A DNA stretch of 64,000 bases, taken from contig NZ_AP022565.1 in assembly GCF_010727325.1 (NCBI RefSeq), positions 2,232,001-2,296,000 of the forward strand. The letters run 5' to 3'. Within the stretch, counting starts at the first letter, position 1. Every line of letters starts with the position of its first letter. The translations under genes were made by a program, and so were the position numbers. Source of the stretch: Mycolicibacterium alvei (GTDB taxonomy: Bacteria; Actinomycetota; Actinomycetes; Mycobacteriales; Mycobacteriaceae). Shown here one piece after another: positions 56,088 through 64,000 of this stretch. The notes under the pieces are model-generated. The model ran no database searches, was not told the origin of the DNA, and saw nothing but the letters and a program-made list of their open reading frames with translations.

Positions 56088-57632
56088 TCAGGCGCTGAGC
56101 GCATCCAGTTCCGATTCCGGCCCAACCCAACGCTGCAGCGCACCACGTAGTCGGTCTCGGTCGGACTCGGCGACATCGTCTGCCGCCCAGGCGACATAGC
56201 CGTCGGGCCGGATCAGCAGGAACGCGGCGGGCCGGTCTTCTGCGGTCGCCACCGCCACCTCCAGCCGGTCGCGCCAGCCTTCGATCACGTCGGCGTAGTC
56301 GCCGCCGGACAGGTCGAGCAACAACGGCCTCCCCGACTGCAGCAACTCGGCAATCCGGCGACCGTCATCCAGGACGAAATCGGGGACGAAGAATCCGGAC
56401 AGCCGATGCTCGTCATCGACGTCGTAACGGACATCCGAGCCGGCCAGCACCCCGGCGATGTGCGCCGAGCCGTCCGGCGTCGCCAGGAGTTCACCGAAAA
56501 GCGTTCGCAGTGCGGTGACTTCGGGACCGGCAGCCATCAGGGCAGCCTGGGCCATCGCCTGCATCATCACCCGCTGCCCCGCCGGCCAACGCTCGCTGTG
56601 GTAGCTGTCCAACAGACCGTCGGGTGCCCGACCCTGCACCGTGGCGGCCAGTTTCCATCCCAGGTTCATGGCGTCCTGCAGTCCCAGGTTCAGACCGGGG
56701 CCACCCATGGCCGAGTGGACATGTGCGGCGTCGCCCACCAGGAAGACGTTACCGGCCCGGTACTGCGCTGCCTGACGGGTGTTCTGTCCGTTGATCCGGC
56801 GCAGGGCATGTGGTCCCGGCCCGTCCGGGGGCGCGATCGGCAGGTCAGCGCCGACCACTCGCCTCACGCTCTCACGCAACTCGTCGATCGTCAGGTCCGG
56901 CGCGTCGTCGGGCAGGATGGATCCGTATTCGATGGTCCCGAGCATCGACCGTCCCTGCTGGAATTCCGCATAGATCAGTACACCGCCGTCGAACCGATTG
57001 TGCCCGAAAGGGATATGTCCGACACCGGGAATGTTCAACGCGCCGTAGCCGGAACGCAACTCCTCCGGCAGGCTGATGTGGGCCACCCGTGCGATCACCT
57101 CGGAGGTCAGCCCGGGAAACTCGATGTCGGCCTTCTTCCTGACCGGACTACGGCCCCCGTCGGCGCCGACAAGGTAGGTGGTCGACAGTCGGTAGCTCCC
57201 CGTGGATGCCGCGACATCCACGGTGATGCCATCGGATTGCTGCTGGAGATCGACGAGCTCGTGCCCCCAACGGATCTCGACCCCAAGGCCCTGCACCCAG
57301 TCCACCAGTTGGCGCACCACCTTGGGCTGTTGAATCACCATGCCGTACATGGGGTTCTCGACAACATCGGCGAACGGCACCTGCATGCCGGCGAATATGT
57401 AGCCGCCCATAGGCTGCGGAGCCTCGCCCGATCCACTGAGCGTCCGATACAGACCCCGCAGATCGAGCACGCGATTTGCCTGCCCGACAATGCCATTCGC
57501 CTTGAGTTCGGGGCTCGGCTCGGGCAGCTGCTCGAGCACCACCGGCCGCACCCCGGCCAGCGCCAGCTCCCCCGCCACCAGCAGGCCGTTGGGACCGGCG
57601 CCGCAGATGACGACGTCTACCTGATCTTTCAT
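56088..57632 (-). CDS. FAD-dependent aromatic-type monooxygenase
   Basis: Class A flavoprotein hydroxylase of 514 aa. It has the N-terminal dinucleotide motif VVICGAGPNGLLVAGEL, the DG motif LVGADGGRSPVRKK and the GD motif VFLVGDAAHVHSAMGGPGLN, then a thioredoxin-like C-terminal domain as in phenol hydroxylases. It would hydroxylate an aromatic or drug-like compound with NAD(P)H and O2. It is coupled by ATGA to a TetR regulator, suggesting substrate-induced expression. Confidence 0.92.
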   Translation of the reverse strand: MKDQVDVVICGAGPNGLLVAGELALAGVRPVVLEQLPEPSPELKANGIVGQANRVLDLRGLYRTLSGSGEAPQPMGGYIFAGMQVPFADVVENPMYGMVIQQPKVVRQLVDWVQGLGVEIRWGHELVDLQQQSDGITVDVAASTGSYRLSTTYLVGADGGRSPVRKKADIEFPGLTSEVIARVAHISLPEELRSGYGALNIPGVGHIPFGHNRFDGGVLIYAEFQQGRSMLGTIEYGSILPDDAPDLTIDELRESVRRVVGADLPIAPPDGPGPHALRRINGQNTRQAAQYRAGNVFLVGDAAHVHSAMGGPGLNLGLQDAMNLGWKLAATVQGRAPDGLLDSYHSERWPAGQRVMMQAMAQAALMAAGPEVTALRTLFGELLATPDGSAHIAGVLAGSDVRYDVDDEHRLSGFFVPDFVLDDGRRIAELLQSGRPLLLDLSGGDYADVIEGWRDRLEVAVATAEDRPAAFLLIRPDGYVAWAADDVAESDRDRLRGALQRWVGPESELDALSA

Positions 57633-58252
57633 TTCTTCCCTCCTGGCTCAGGCAGGCCCGCGGCCACCGCCGCGAACCCTTTACGCAGCAGTGACGTGAA
57701 AGGCACTGGTGGATCGGCGATCCCGTATTCGTCCATCGCGACATCGCCGACCGCACGCACCACGGCGGCCACCAGCCGCGGATACATATCGCGTTCCGGG
57801 TCGGTGCCGGTCCGTTCGGCGATCGCCGTCACCCACTCGTCGGACATCCCTCGGAAGGTCGCATCGCGTATCTCCGGGATCATCAGCAGTTTTCGGACCT
57901 CGGCCAGCTGCCGGCGGGTCGGCAGCACGTTCTCCGCACCGTAGACATCGGACATATCGGCGTCCACCGGACTGGTCACGGACTCGGCGATCGCGGTCCA
58001 CAGCGGTTCGTCTGCCGGGCGAGACCTCAGCAGGTCGATGCTGCGACGCAAGCGCTCCTGCTGCCGGTATGCCAGCGCGTCGTACTTGCCGGCGAAGTAG
58101 TTGGTGAAGGTGCGCAGCGAGACCCCGGCCAGATTGGCGATGTCCTCGCGGGTGACGTTCTCCAGTCCGCGCTCGAACGCCAACGTCAACGCCGCATCGC
58201 TCAGCGCCCGTCGTGTATCGAGCTTCTTACGCTCCCGCAGTCCCGGCTCCAT
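57629..58252 (-). CDS. TetR-family transcriptional regulator
   Basis: A 207-aa regulator: KLDTRRALSDAALTLAFERG and REDIANLAGVSLRTFTNYF form the DNA-binding domain. The C-terminal part is a helical ligand domain. It is the first gene of an operon with the FAD monooxygenase, with a 14-base palindrome about 30 bases upstream, so autorepression relieved by the monooxygenase substrate is likely. Confidence 0.92.
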   Translation of the reverse strand: MEPGLRERKKLDTRRALSDAALTLAFERGLENVTREDIANLAGVSLRTFTNYFAGKYDALAYRQQERLRRSIDLLRSRPADEPLWTAIAESVTSPVDADMSDVYGAENVLPTRRQLAEVRKLLMIPEIRDATFRGMSDEWVTAIAERTGTDPERDMYPRLVAAVVRAVGDVAMDEYGIADPPVPFTSLLRKGFAAVAAGLPEPGGKK

Positions 58253-58282
58253 GCCACCACGCTAGACCAATTGTTGCCTATT

Positions 58283-58296
58283 GGGCAATATTGCCC
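58283..58296. promoter_or_regulatory. Palindromic operator GGGCAATATTGCCC
   Basis: Perfect 14-base palindrome within a nest of TTGCC/GGCAA half-sites (58273-58304) just upstream of the TetR gene. Overlapping half-sites suggest cooperative binding by two TetR dimers. Confidence 0.7.
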
Positions 58297-58437
58297 GCTG
58301 GGCATTTCCTGTGAGGATCGCGAGTGCCGAGCCCATCAGGCGCCTTGCATCTAGGTCCTTGCCGGTGCACCGAAAGGCCAGTTATTACCCGGAGTTTCCC
58401 CAGCTCAGTGCAAGAACTTGCCACTCGGGCGAGAAAA

Positions 58438-58731
58438 TTACGAGGTGCCCAGCGGGTCGATGGTCCAGGCGATGTAGAGCACGGCGGCACATACCGTCGC
58501 GGTGGTCGTGAAGTCGATGGTCCGCGAGCGCACCACCAGGAGCCCGGCCCGCTCGTCGGTCAGGGCCAGCCGCAGCGCGGCCGCAGCGCCCACACCCATC
58601 CCGATGACCAGCGCCCCGCGGCGCCAGTAGCCCGCCGCCACCAGTGCGAACGCCGCGATGAAGAACAGCCCGACCACCAGGATCGGCCACTGTCCGGCGA
58701 ACACCTTGCGGACGAATTCGTTTACTGTCAC
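58438..58731 (-). CDS. DUF3017 membrane protein
   Basis: A 97-aa protein with three transmembrane helices ([20 protein letters not shown] and [16 protein letters not shown] visible, then [11 protein letters not shown]). It corresponds to mycobacterial Rv3355c, found beside folD. It starts at GTG overlapping the folD stop in GTGA. Function unknown. Confidence 0.9.
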   Translation of the reverse strand: MTVNEFVRKVFAGQWPILVVGLFFIAAFALVAAGYWRRGALVIGMGVGAAAALRLALTDERAGLLVVRSRTIDFTTTATVCAAVLYIAWTIDPLGTS

Positions 58732-59588
58732 GCCAGTTTCGACTCTTCGAGCTCGACGACGTTGGTCAGCAGGAACGCCCGCGTCAACGGCCCCACTCCG
58801 CCCGGATTGGGTGACACGTGCCCGGCCACGTCCCAGACATCGGGTGCGACGTCACCGGTGAGCTTGCCGTCCACCCGGCTCACACCGACGTCGACGACGG
58901 CCGCGCCGGGCTTGACCATGTCGGCGGTCACCATGTGCGGCACCCCGACCGCGGCGATGATGATGTCCGCCTGCCGGGTCAACGCGGGCAAATCGCGGGT
59001 TCCGGTGTGGCACAGGGTGACGGTGGCGTTCTCCGAACGACGGGTCAGCAGCAGGCCCATCGGCCGCCCGACGGTCACCCCGCGCCCGATCACCACCACG
59101 TGCGCCCCCGCGATCGGTACGTCGAACCGGCGCAACAGGTGCACGATGCCGCGGGGGGTACACGGAAGCGGTGCAGCCTTACCGAGCACGAGCCGGCCGA
59201 GGTTGGTCGGATGCAGGCCGTCGGCGTCCTTGTCCGGGTCGATGCGTTCCAGTGCGGCGTTCTCGTCGAGATGCTTGGGCAGCGGAAGCTGCACGATGTA
59301 GCCCGTGCAGTCCGGGTTGGCGTTGAGCTCGTCGATGGTCTCGTCGAGCTGGGCCTGGGTGATGTCGGCGGGCAGGTCGCGGCGGATCGAGTTGATCCCA
59401 ACCTTGGCGCAGTCGGCGTGCTTGCCCCGCACATAGGCCTGTGAACCGGGGTCGTCGCCGACCAACACGGTCCCGAGCCCGGGCGTCCGGCCCGCTTCGG
59501 TCAACTTCGCGACGCGCTGCTTGAGATCGACGAAGATCTCGTCACGCGTGGCCTTACCGTCCAACACGATGGAACCCACAGGTGCCAT
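58728..59588 (-). CDS. folD: Methylenetetrahydrofolate dehydrogenase/cyclohydrolase
   Basis: Bifunctional one-carbon enzyme of 286 aa interconverting 5,10-methylene-, methenyl- and 10-formyl-tetrahydrofolate with NADP. Signature segments are [14 protein letters not shown] (catalytic Lys), [14 protein letters not shown] and [16 protein letters not shown], and the C-terminal [14 protein letters not shown]. Starts at 59600, 59588 or GTG 59579 are all in frame; the M. tuberculosis start aligns with 59579. It is divergent from the OYE-like gene. Confidence 0.96.
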   Translation of the reverse strand: MAPVGSIVLDGKATRDEIFVDLKQRVAKLTEAGRTPGLGTVLVGDDPGSQAYVRGKHADCAKVGINSIRRDLPADITQAQLDETIDELNANPDCTGYIVQLPLPKHLDENAALERIDPDKDADGLHPTNLGRLVLGKAAPLPCTPRGIVHLLRRFDVPIAGAHVVVIGRGVTVGRPMGLLLTRRSENATVTLCHTGTRDLPALTRQADIIIAAVGVPHMVTADMVKPGAAVVDVGVSRVDGKLTGDVAPDVWDVAGHVSPNPGGVGPLTRAFLLTNVVELEESKLA

Positions 59589-59616
59589 TGTGTCAGCCAC
59601 GTGGCAGGCTCAGCAT

Positions 59617-60840
59617 ATGAACACCCAGCCCAATGTGTTCACTGATGTATTCAGTGAGGCCCAGCTCGGCCCGTTGACACTGCGCAATCGCATCATCAAG
59701 GCCGCCACCTTCGAAGCGTCAACGCCGAACGCGCTGGTCACCGAGGATTTGATCAACTATCACCGGCTGCCCGCGGCCGGTGGCGTCGGCATGACCACCG
59801 TCGCCTACTGCGCGGTGGCCCCCGGCGGCCGCACCGACGGCTGGCAGATCTGGATGCGGCCCGAGGCCGTTCCCGGACTGACCAAACTGACCGAGACCAT
59901 CCACGCCGAGGGCGCGGCCATCAGCGCCCAGATCGGCCATGCCGGCCCGGTGGCCAATTCGCGAACCAACAAGGCCAAGGCGCTGGCGCCGGTGCGGTTC
60001 TTCAACCCGCTGTCGATGCGGTTCGCCAAGAAGGCCACCATCGACGACATCCGCGACGTCACCGAAGCGCACGCCAACGCCGCCCGGCTGGCCATCGATT
60101 CGGGATTCGACGCGGTCGAGGTCCACCTCGGCCACAACTACCTGGCCAGCTCGTTCCTGTCCCCGCTGATCAACCGGCGTACCGACGAGTTCGGCGGGTC
60201 GTTGGAGAACCGGGCGAAGGTGGCCCGAGGCGTGGTGCGTGCGGTGCGCGACGCCGTCGACAAGCACGGCGACCGCAAGATCGCCGTCATCGCCAAACTC
60301 AACATGAGCGACGGTATCCGCGGCGGAATCCCGATGGACGAGTCGCTGCAGACCGCCAAGTGGCTCGAGGAGGACGGCGGCCTGGACGCCATCGAGCTCA
60401 CCGCGGGCAGCTCGCTGGTCAACCCGATGTACCTGTTCCGCGGCGGCGCACCGGTCAAGGAATTCGCCGCGAACTTCAAACCCCCGATCAGCTGGGGCAT
60501 CCGGATGAGCGGCCACAAGTTCTTCCGCGAATACCCGTACCACGAGGCGTACCTGATGCGCGACGCCGAGAAGTTCCGCGCCGAGCTGAGCATGCCGATC
60601 ATCCTGCTGGGCGGTATCACCAACCGCGAGACCATGGACAAGGCGATGGCGGCGGGCTTCGACTTCGTCGCGATGGGCCGCGCGCTGCTCGCCGAACCGG
60701 ATCTGCTCAACCGGATCAAGGCCGAGGAAACCAAGGGTTCCGTGAAATCCCTGTGCACGCACTGCAACGAGTGCATGCCGACCATCTACAGCCACACCCA
60801 TTGCGTGGTGACGGGAGCCCCCGACACACTCGTGAAGTGA
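59617..60840 (+). CDS. NADH:flavin oxidoreductase (old yellow enzyme-like) with four-Cys motif
   Basis: A 407-aa OYE-type TIM barrel. FMN-binding TLRNRIIKAATFEA at the start, AQIGHAGPVANS, VHLGHNYLASSFLSP with substrate-binding His/Asn, and ILLGGI are present. The C-terminus has CTHCNEC and another Cys nine residues on, resembling the iron-sulfur site of 2,4-dienoyl-CoA reductases, but the FAD/NADH domains of those enzymes are absent. It likely reduces an enone or dienoyl substrate. The TGA overlaps the next GTG. Confidence 0.88.
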   Translation: MNTQPNVFTDVFSEAQLGPLTLRNRIIKAATFEASTPNALVTEDLINYHRLPAAGGVGMTTVAYCAVAPGGRTDGWQIWMRPEAVPGLTKLTETIHAEGAAISAQIGHAGPVANSRTNKAKALAPVRFFNPLSMRFAKKATIDDIRDVTEAHANAARLAIDSGFDAVEVHLGHNYLASSFLSPLINRRTDEFGGSLENRAKVARGVVRAVRDAVDKHGDRKIAVIAKLNMSDGIRGGIPMDESLQTAKWLEEDGGLDAIELTAGSSLVNPMYLFRGGAPVKEFAANFKPPISWGIRMSGHKFFREYPYHEAYLMRDAEKFRAELSMPIILLGGITNRETMDKAMAAGFDFVAMGRALLAEPDLLNRIKAEETKGSVKSLCTHCNECMPTIYSHTHCVVTGAPDTLVK

Positions 60841-61745
60841 GCACAGACGCCCTCAGCGACACCATGGTGACCTACCGCTACGTACGGGTGGGCCTGGTGG
60901 CTCTGGTGGTGTTCCTGCTGACCTCGCTGGCATTGACCTGGGCACACACCTGCCCACAGGGGTCGATCAGCGCGTTCTTCTACACCCGCACCCATGCGGT
61001 GTTCCTGGCTTCCCTGTGCGCGATCGGCATCTGTCTGATCGCCTACAAGGGCAGCCGGGTCGGCGAGGACGCGCTGTTGAACTACTCCGGGTTCATGGCC
61101 TTCATCGTCGCCCTGGTTCCCACCGGTTCCGACGACCTGTGCCGGCCGTGGCTTCCCACGGTCAGCGACCCGTTCGGAGGCGTCTCCAACAACGTCGCCG
61201 CACTGTTCGTTGCCGTCGCCGTCGGCACCGGGATGTACCTGGCGCTGAACCGCTGGCGGCGCCCGCAGAACGCACCCGTGCCCTCCGCCCAGTCCTGCGC
61301 CGAGGCCGCCACCCTGTGGAAGACCGTCGCCACCGCATTGCTGCGGGCCGAAAAGTGGCTACCGGCAGCGCTATTGGCCATCGCCATCGCCGGTGCCCCA
61401 CTGATGCTGTGGGACTGGTTCGCCGAACACGCACACGTCATCGCCGCAGTGGCGATGTTCCTGGCCATCACACTCGTGGCGGTCTACCACGCGTGTTACG
61501 CACGTGCTGCCGTGCGCCACCACCTGGCCCGGTTCTACGCCACCATCGCTGTGCTCATGCTGATCACCGTCGTGGCCGGCATCGTGCTACTGGTCCTGGG
61601 GTGGCACTTCGGTGTCATCGCCACCGAACTCACCCTGATCGTGCTGTTCGCGGTGTTCTGGGCCGTGCAAACCGCCGACGTCTGGGAAGCCCAGGACCGC
61701 TACCCCGAAGCAGCCGTGCCGGCCCTGGCCAATACCCCTGTCTAG
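60837..61745 (+). CDS. Polytopic membrane protein of unknown function
   Basis: A 302-aa integral membrane protein with about seven helices (GLVALVVFLLTSLALTW, AVFLASLCAIGICLIAY, AALLAIAIAGAPLMLW, FYATIAVLMLITVVAGIVLL, ELTLIVLFAVFWAVQ). It starts at GTG overlapping the OYE stop. No known family recognised; a Cys pair in the extracellular loops (HTCPQG and DDLCRPW) could form a disulfide. Its last codon overlaps a convergent gene. Confidence 0.8.
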   Translation: MSTDALSDTMVTYRYVRVGLVALVVFLLTSLALTWAHTCPQGSISAFFYTRTHAVFLASLCAIGICLIAYKGSRVGEDALLNYSGFMAFIVALVPTGSDDLCRPWLPTVSDPFGGVSNNVAALFVAVAVGTGMYLALNRWRRPQNAPVPSAQSCAEAATLWKTVATALLRAEKWLPAALLAIAIAGAPLMLWDWFAEHAHVIAAVAMFLAITLVAVYHACYARAAVRHHLARFYATIAVLMLITVVAGIVLLVLGWHFGVIATELTLIVLFAVFWAVQTADVWEAQDRYPEAAVPALANTPV

Positions 61746-63529
61746 GCGGTGTATCCGTCGATCTGCAGTGTCTGCCCGTCACGCCGCAACACCAGCACCG
61801 CACCCGGCGCCGGAACGAAACCCTCCACAAGGTCGGCGGGCGCGGTCGCGGTCTGCGCGCACGTCCTCGCGTCGAACGTACGCAGCGATCCCGGCGTGCC
61901 CCGGACGCCGCGGTCGGCGAGAACCAATGTGTCGGGGAACGCGACGTAGGCGGGTTGGTCGACTCGCCGGCTCGGCACGTTCGTCCGAACCGGCTCGACG
62001 CCGTCGGGAACCTGGCACCGTTGACGACCGTCAGACCCGAACAGGGTCAGCCGCGTGGTCCGGTCAGTCAGAAACCACACCACGAAATCGTCACTGGGAC
62101 CATACGATTCGGCCAAGCGACCGTCTGCCGGCAATTCGGTGACGGTGCGGTGAACGATATCGGCATACCGGGCCGAGTCGGGTGCACCGGCCCCGTGCAG
62201 CGAGATGAAGACCCCGATACCGTTGGCCGGCTTGGCCCCGAGTCTGAGATAGCGCTGATCGACCGGCGCCGTCGGGTCGATCTTTCTCTCCGTCAGCACT
62301 GTGTCCCAACCGATTTGCCCGGTTTCGGGATCGAGCACGCTCAACCAGACCTTGCCGTCTTCACATTGGACCGTCGACACCACCCCGGAGGCGGTCACGA
62401 CGGGTTCGGTGATGCCGCAGCCGGGATGCGGTGCGGGCACACTCCACATCGCCTGCCCGCTCCGGCTGTCGTACCGCGTCCAGATGTGCTCGTCATCCCA
62501 CCCCACGATGAACGGGCCGGTCGCAGAACTTAGACGTCCGCGTGCCGCCTCCTGCAAGGCCGCATCGTCACTGGCCCAGAGATGTTCGCCGGTGACGGCA
62601 TCCAGGCCGACCAGGCCACCACCGAGAAACGCCAGAATCGTGGCGCCGTTGTCGACCACTCGCATCCCGTCGACGCCCACACCGCCGGGGCCGGTACGCG
62701 CGTAGTGCCAGCGCTCCTTGCCGTCAGAACCGTAGGCCGTGATGCGGCCGTCCCGATACACCGCGAAACCGGTGCCCGCAGAATCCAAGTCATACACCGG
62801 CACACGTTGATCGCCACCGAAGGCATCGGGCACCGACACGGTGAACGTCCGCTTCCCCAAGCCGGCGGGCATTGCGGGCACATCGGTTGCCGGCGCCGTC
62901 GTCGCGTCCACGAAACGCCCGTCGTCACCGGCGCGCAACGCACCCACGGTCACCACCGCGGCAACCACAACCGCGATCGCTGCACCGATCGCCAGCAACT
63001 TCACCGAGCCGCGTTCCAAGCGCGGGAAGGCGCGTGCCGCCAGGAACGCCGCCGCCGCACCAGCCAGGCACAACCACCACGCTGTCGCACCGAGCGGCAA
63101 CGCCGTGGTGACCGGGGCGCTGTCCATCACCTTGCGGTAGAACGCCGGAATGCCCTGACTGATGTAGGCGATGACCAGCAGCGCCGCCACGCTCGCCGCG
63201 CCGACCGGGGTGGCAGCCAGATCACGGTCCGTGCGTCCGCGCCACCCGCTGTAGGCCATCGCCGCGAGCAGCACCAGCGCGATCACCGTCACCGCCAGCG
63301 CCATCCGGCCCGGCAATGCGTCGCCCCAGCGGTGCAGGCCGAATACGTACCAGTCGCTTTCACCTGCACTGCGCGGTGCAACCAGCCGCGCCCAGGCGCT
63401 CAACGCCACGGCCCACACCAACCACACCACTGCCGCACCGGCCAGGACCGTGCCCACCTGCCGCAGCCCGCCGAGCACCCGGACAGCCGCCTTCTGCGCA
63501 CCTTCAGAACCCATGCGTGCCATCGTCAC
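61742..63529 (-). CDS. Membrane-anchored PQQ-like beta-propeller protein
   Basis: A 595-aa protein. About residues 25-205 contain five hydrophobic helices; the remaining 390 residues are a periplasmic beta-propeller of PQQ-type repeats (VYRDGRITAYGSDGKERW, LVGLDAVTGEHLWAS, LSVLDPETGQIGWD). Such proteins often act as sensors or assembly factors; no PQQ enzyme active site is visible. It is divergent from the FHA gene by 61 bases. Confidence 0.83.
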   Translation of the reverse strand: MTMARMGSEGAQKAAVRVLGGLRQVGTVLAGAAVVWLVWAVALSAWARLVAPRSAGESDWYVFGLHRWGDALPGRMALAVTVIALVLLAAMAYSGWRGRTDRDLAATPVGAASVAALLVIAYISQGIPAFYRKVMDSAPVTTALPLGATAWWLCLAGAAAAFLAARAFPRLERGSVKLLAIGAAIAVVVAAVVTVGALRAGDDGRFVDATTAPATDVPAMPAGLGKRTFTVSVPDAFGGDQRVPVYDLDSAGTGFAVYRDGRITAYGSDGKERWHYARTGPGGVGVDGMRVVDNGATILAFLGGGLVGLDAVTGEHLWASDDAALQEAARGRLSSATGPFIVGWDDEHIWTRYDSRSGQAMWSVPAPHPGCGITEPVVTASGVVSTVQCEDGKVWLSVLDPETGQIGWDTVLTERKIDPTAPVDQRYLRLGAKPANGIGVFISLHGAGAPDSARYADIVHRTVTELPADGRLAESYGPSDDFVVWFLTDRTTRLTLFGSDGRQRCQVPDGVEPVRTNVPSRRVDQPAYVAFPDTLVLADRGVRGTPGSLRTFDARTCAQTATAPADLVEGFVPAPGAVLVLRRDGQTLQIDGYTA

Positions 63530-63590
63530 ACGCCGCGACGTCGCGGCAACGGCCCAGCCCCGGTGAAAACAACCGATAGAGTTGAGCGCG

Positions 63591-64000
63591 ATGAGCCCTG
63601 CGCTGACCGTTCGTTACGACGGTTCGACCCGTACCTTTGCCCCAGGCAGCGATGTCGTCATCGGCCGAGACCTCCGCGCCGACGTCCGCATCGCCCACCC
63701 GCTGATCTCGCGTGCCCACGTGGTGCTGCGTTTCGACCAAGGCCGATGGGTCGCGATCGACAACGGCAGCCTCAACGGCATGTATGCCAACGGCCGGCGG
63801 GTGCCCACGATCGACATCCACGACGGCCAGGTCGTCAACATCGGCAACCCGGACGGTCCGCAGCTGACGTTCGAGGTCGGCCGGCATCAGGGCGCCGTCG
63901 GCCGCACCCCGACCGCGGCGGTGCCGATCGTGAACCGACCCAGCGGCGCCTGGCCCACCCAGGCCGCCCCGGGCCGGCAGCAGTACGGTCAGCCGCCCGC
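63591..64000 (+). CDS. FHA-domain protein, N-terminal part (Rv1747-like ABC exporter), cut by window end
   Basis: The first 136 residues are present. The FHA domain (about 5-100) has the phosphothreonine-binding Arg in GRDLRADVRIAHP, Ser/His in LISRAHVVLRF and Asn in NGSLNGMYANG. A Pro/Gln-rich linker follows, as in Rv1747, an FHA-regulated ABC transporter phosphorylated by PknF that is linked to export of phosphatidylinositol mannosides. The ABC and membrane domains lie beyond base 64000, so the assignment is by N-terminal similarity. Confidence 0.85.
   Translation, partial: MSPALTVRYDGSTRTFAPGSDVVIGRDLRADVRIAHPLISRAHVVLRFDQGRWVAIDNGSLNGMYANGRRVPTIDIHDGQVVNIGNPDGPQLTFEVGRHQGAVGRTPTAAVPIVNRPSGAWPTQAAPGRQQYGQPP

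Overview
The window is high-GC actinobacterial DNA and almost certainly comes from a Mycobacterium/Mycolicibacterium chromosome. The right half carries gene neighbours typical of mycobacteria: a YhjD-like protein with trpS, a monomeric icd, metY-metX plus a methyltransferase, and DUF3017-folD. There is also a SAM-IV riboswitch, two mycofactocin-type short-chain dehydrogenases (SDRs), Mce-associated proteins and a GjpA-like porin. No transposase, phage gene, CRISPR array, tRNA or rRNA was recognised.

Bases 137-34248 form one large catabolic region built from alternating operons. It holds two cytochromes P450, an acyl-CoA synthetase, seven acyl-CoA dehydrogenase (ACAD) genes, seven SDRs and an epimerase-like reductase. 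It also holds two crotonases, a thiolase translationally coupled to a thiolase-like/OB-fold fusion, CoA-transferases of two families, an aldehyde dehydrogenase, an amidohydrolase, a VOC protein, a SnoaL-like protein and a double-hotdog thioesterase. Six of the ACAD genes form apparent catalytic plus non-catalytic partners, as in the alpha2-beta2 ACADs of mycobacterial steroid side-chain catabolism. This suggests CoA-dependent breakdown of a bulky, probably cyclic lipid, steroid or terpenoid, but the substrate cannot be read from sequence. Local regulators are a MarR (10066) and a GntR/FadR-type protein (21597), and several palindromic sites lie in divergent promoters.

Bases 34252-38440 look like an eroding junction: an acyl-CoA synthetase with its catalytic middle deleted, an isochorismatase-fold protein without its catalytic triad, two Mce-associated genes without an mce operon, a broken GntR gene and a DUF305 lipoprotein.

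Bases 38601-42019 hold the most unusual locus: a tightly coupled operon of TetR regulator, glycosyltransferase, a complete second-type ATP synthase subunit c (AtpE-like, 82 aa), and a second glycosyltransferase. The first glycosyltransferase has a one-base frameshift that puts it in frame with the atpE-like gene. The AtpE-like protein keeps the proton-carrying Glu but has Thr where M. tuberculosis AtpE has Ala63, a bedaquiline-contact position.

Bases 42388-64000 are mostly conserved housekeeping: GjpA-like porin, nitronate monooxygenase, Gdx-type SMR exporter, YhjD, TrpS, a MarR/TIGR03086 pair, exonuclease III, an alpha/beta hydrolase and Icd2. These are followed by the methionine operon, headed by a SAM-IV riboswitch and a 22-codon Cys-Trp-Cys leader ORF overlapping a perfect hairpin. 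Then come an FAD monooxygenase/TetR pair with a 14-bp palindrome, DUF3017-FolD, an old-yellow-enzyme-type reductase with a four-Cys motif, two membrane proteins and the start of an Rv1747-like FHA protein cut by the window edge.
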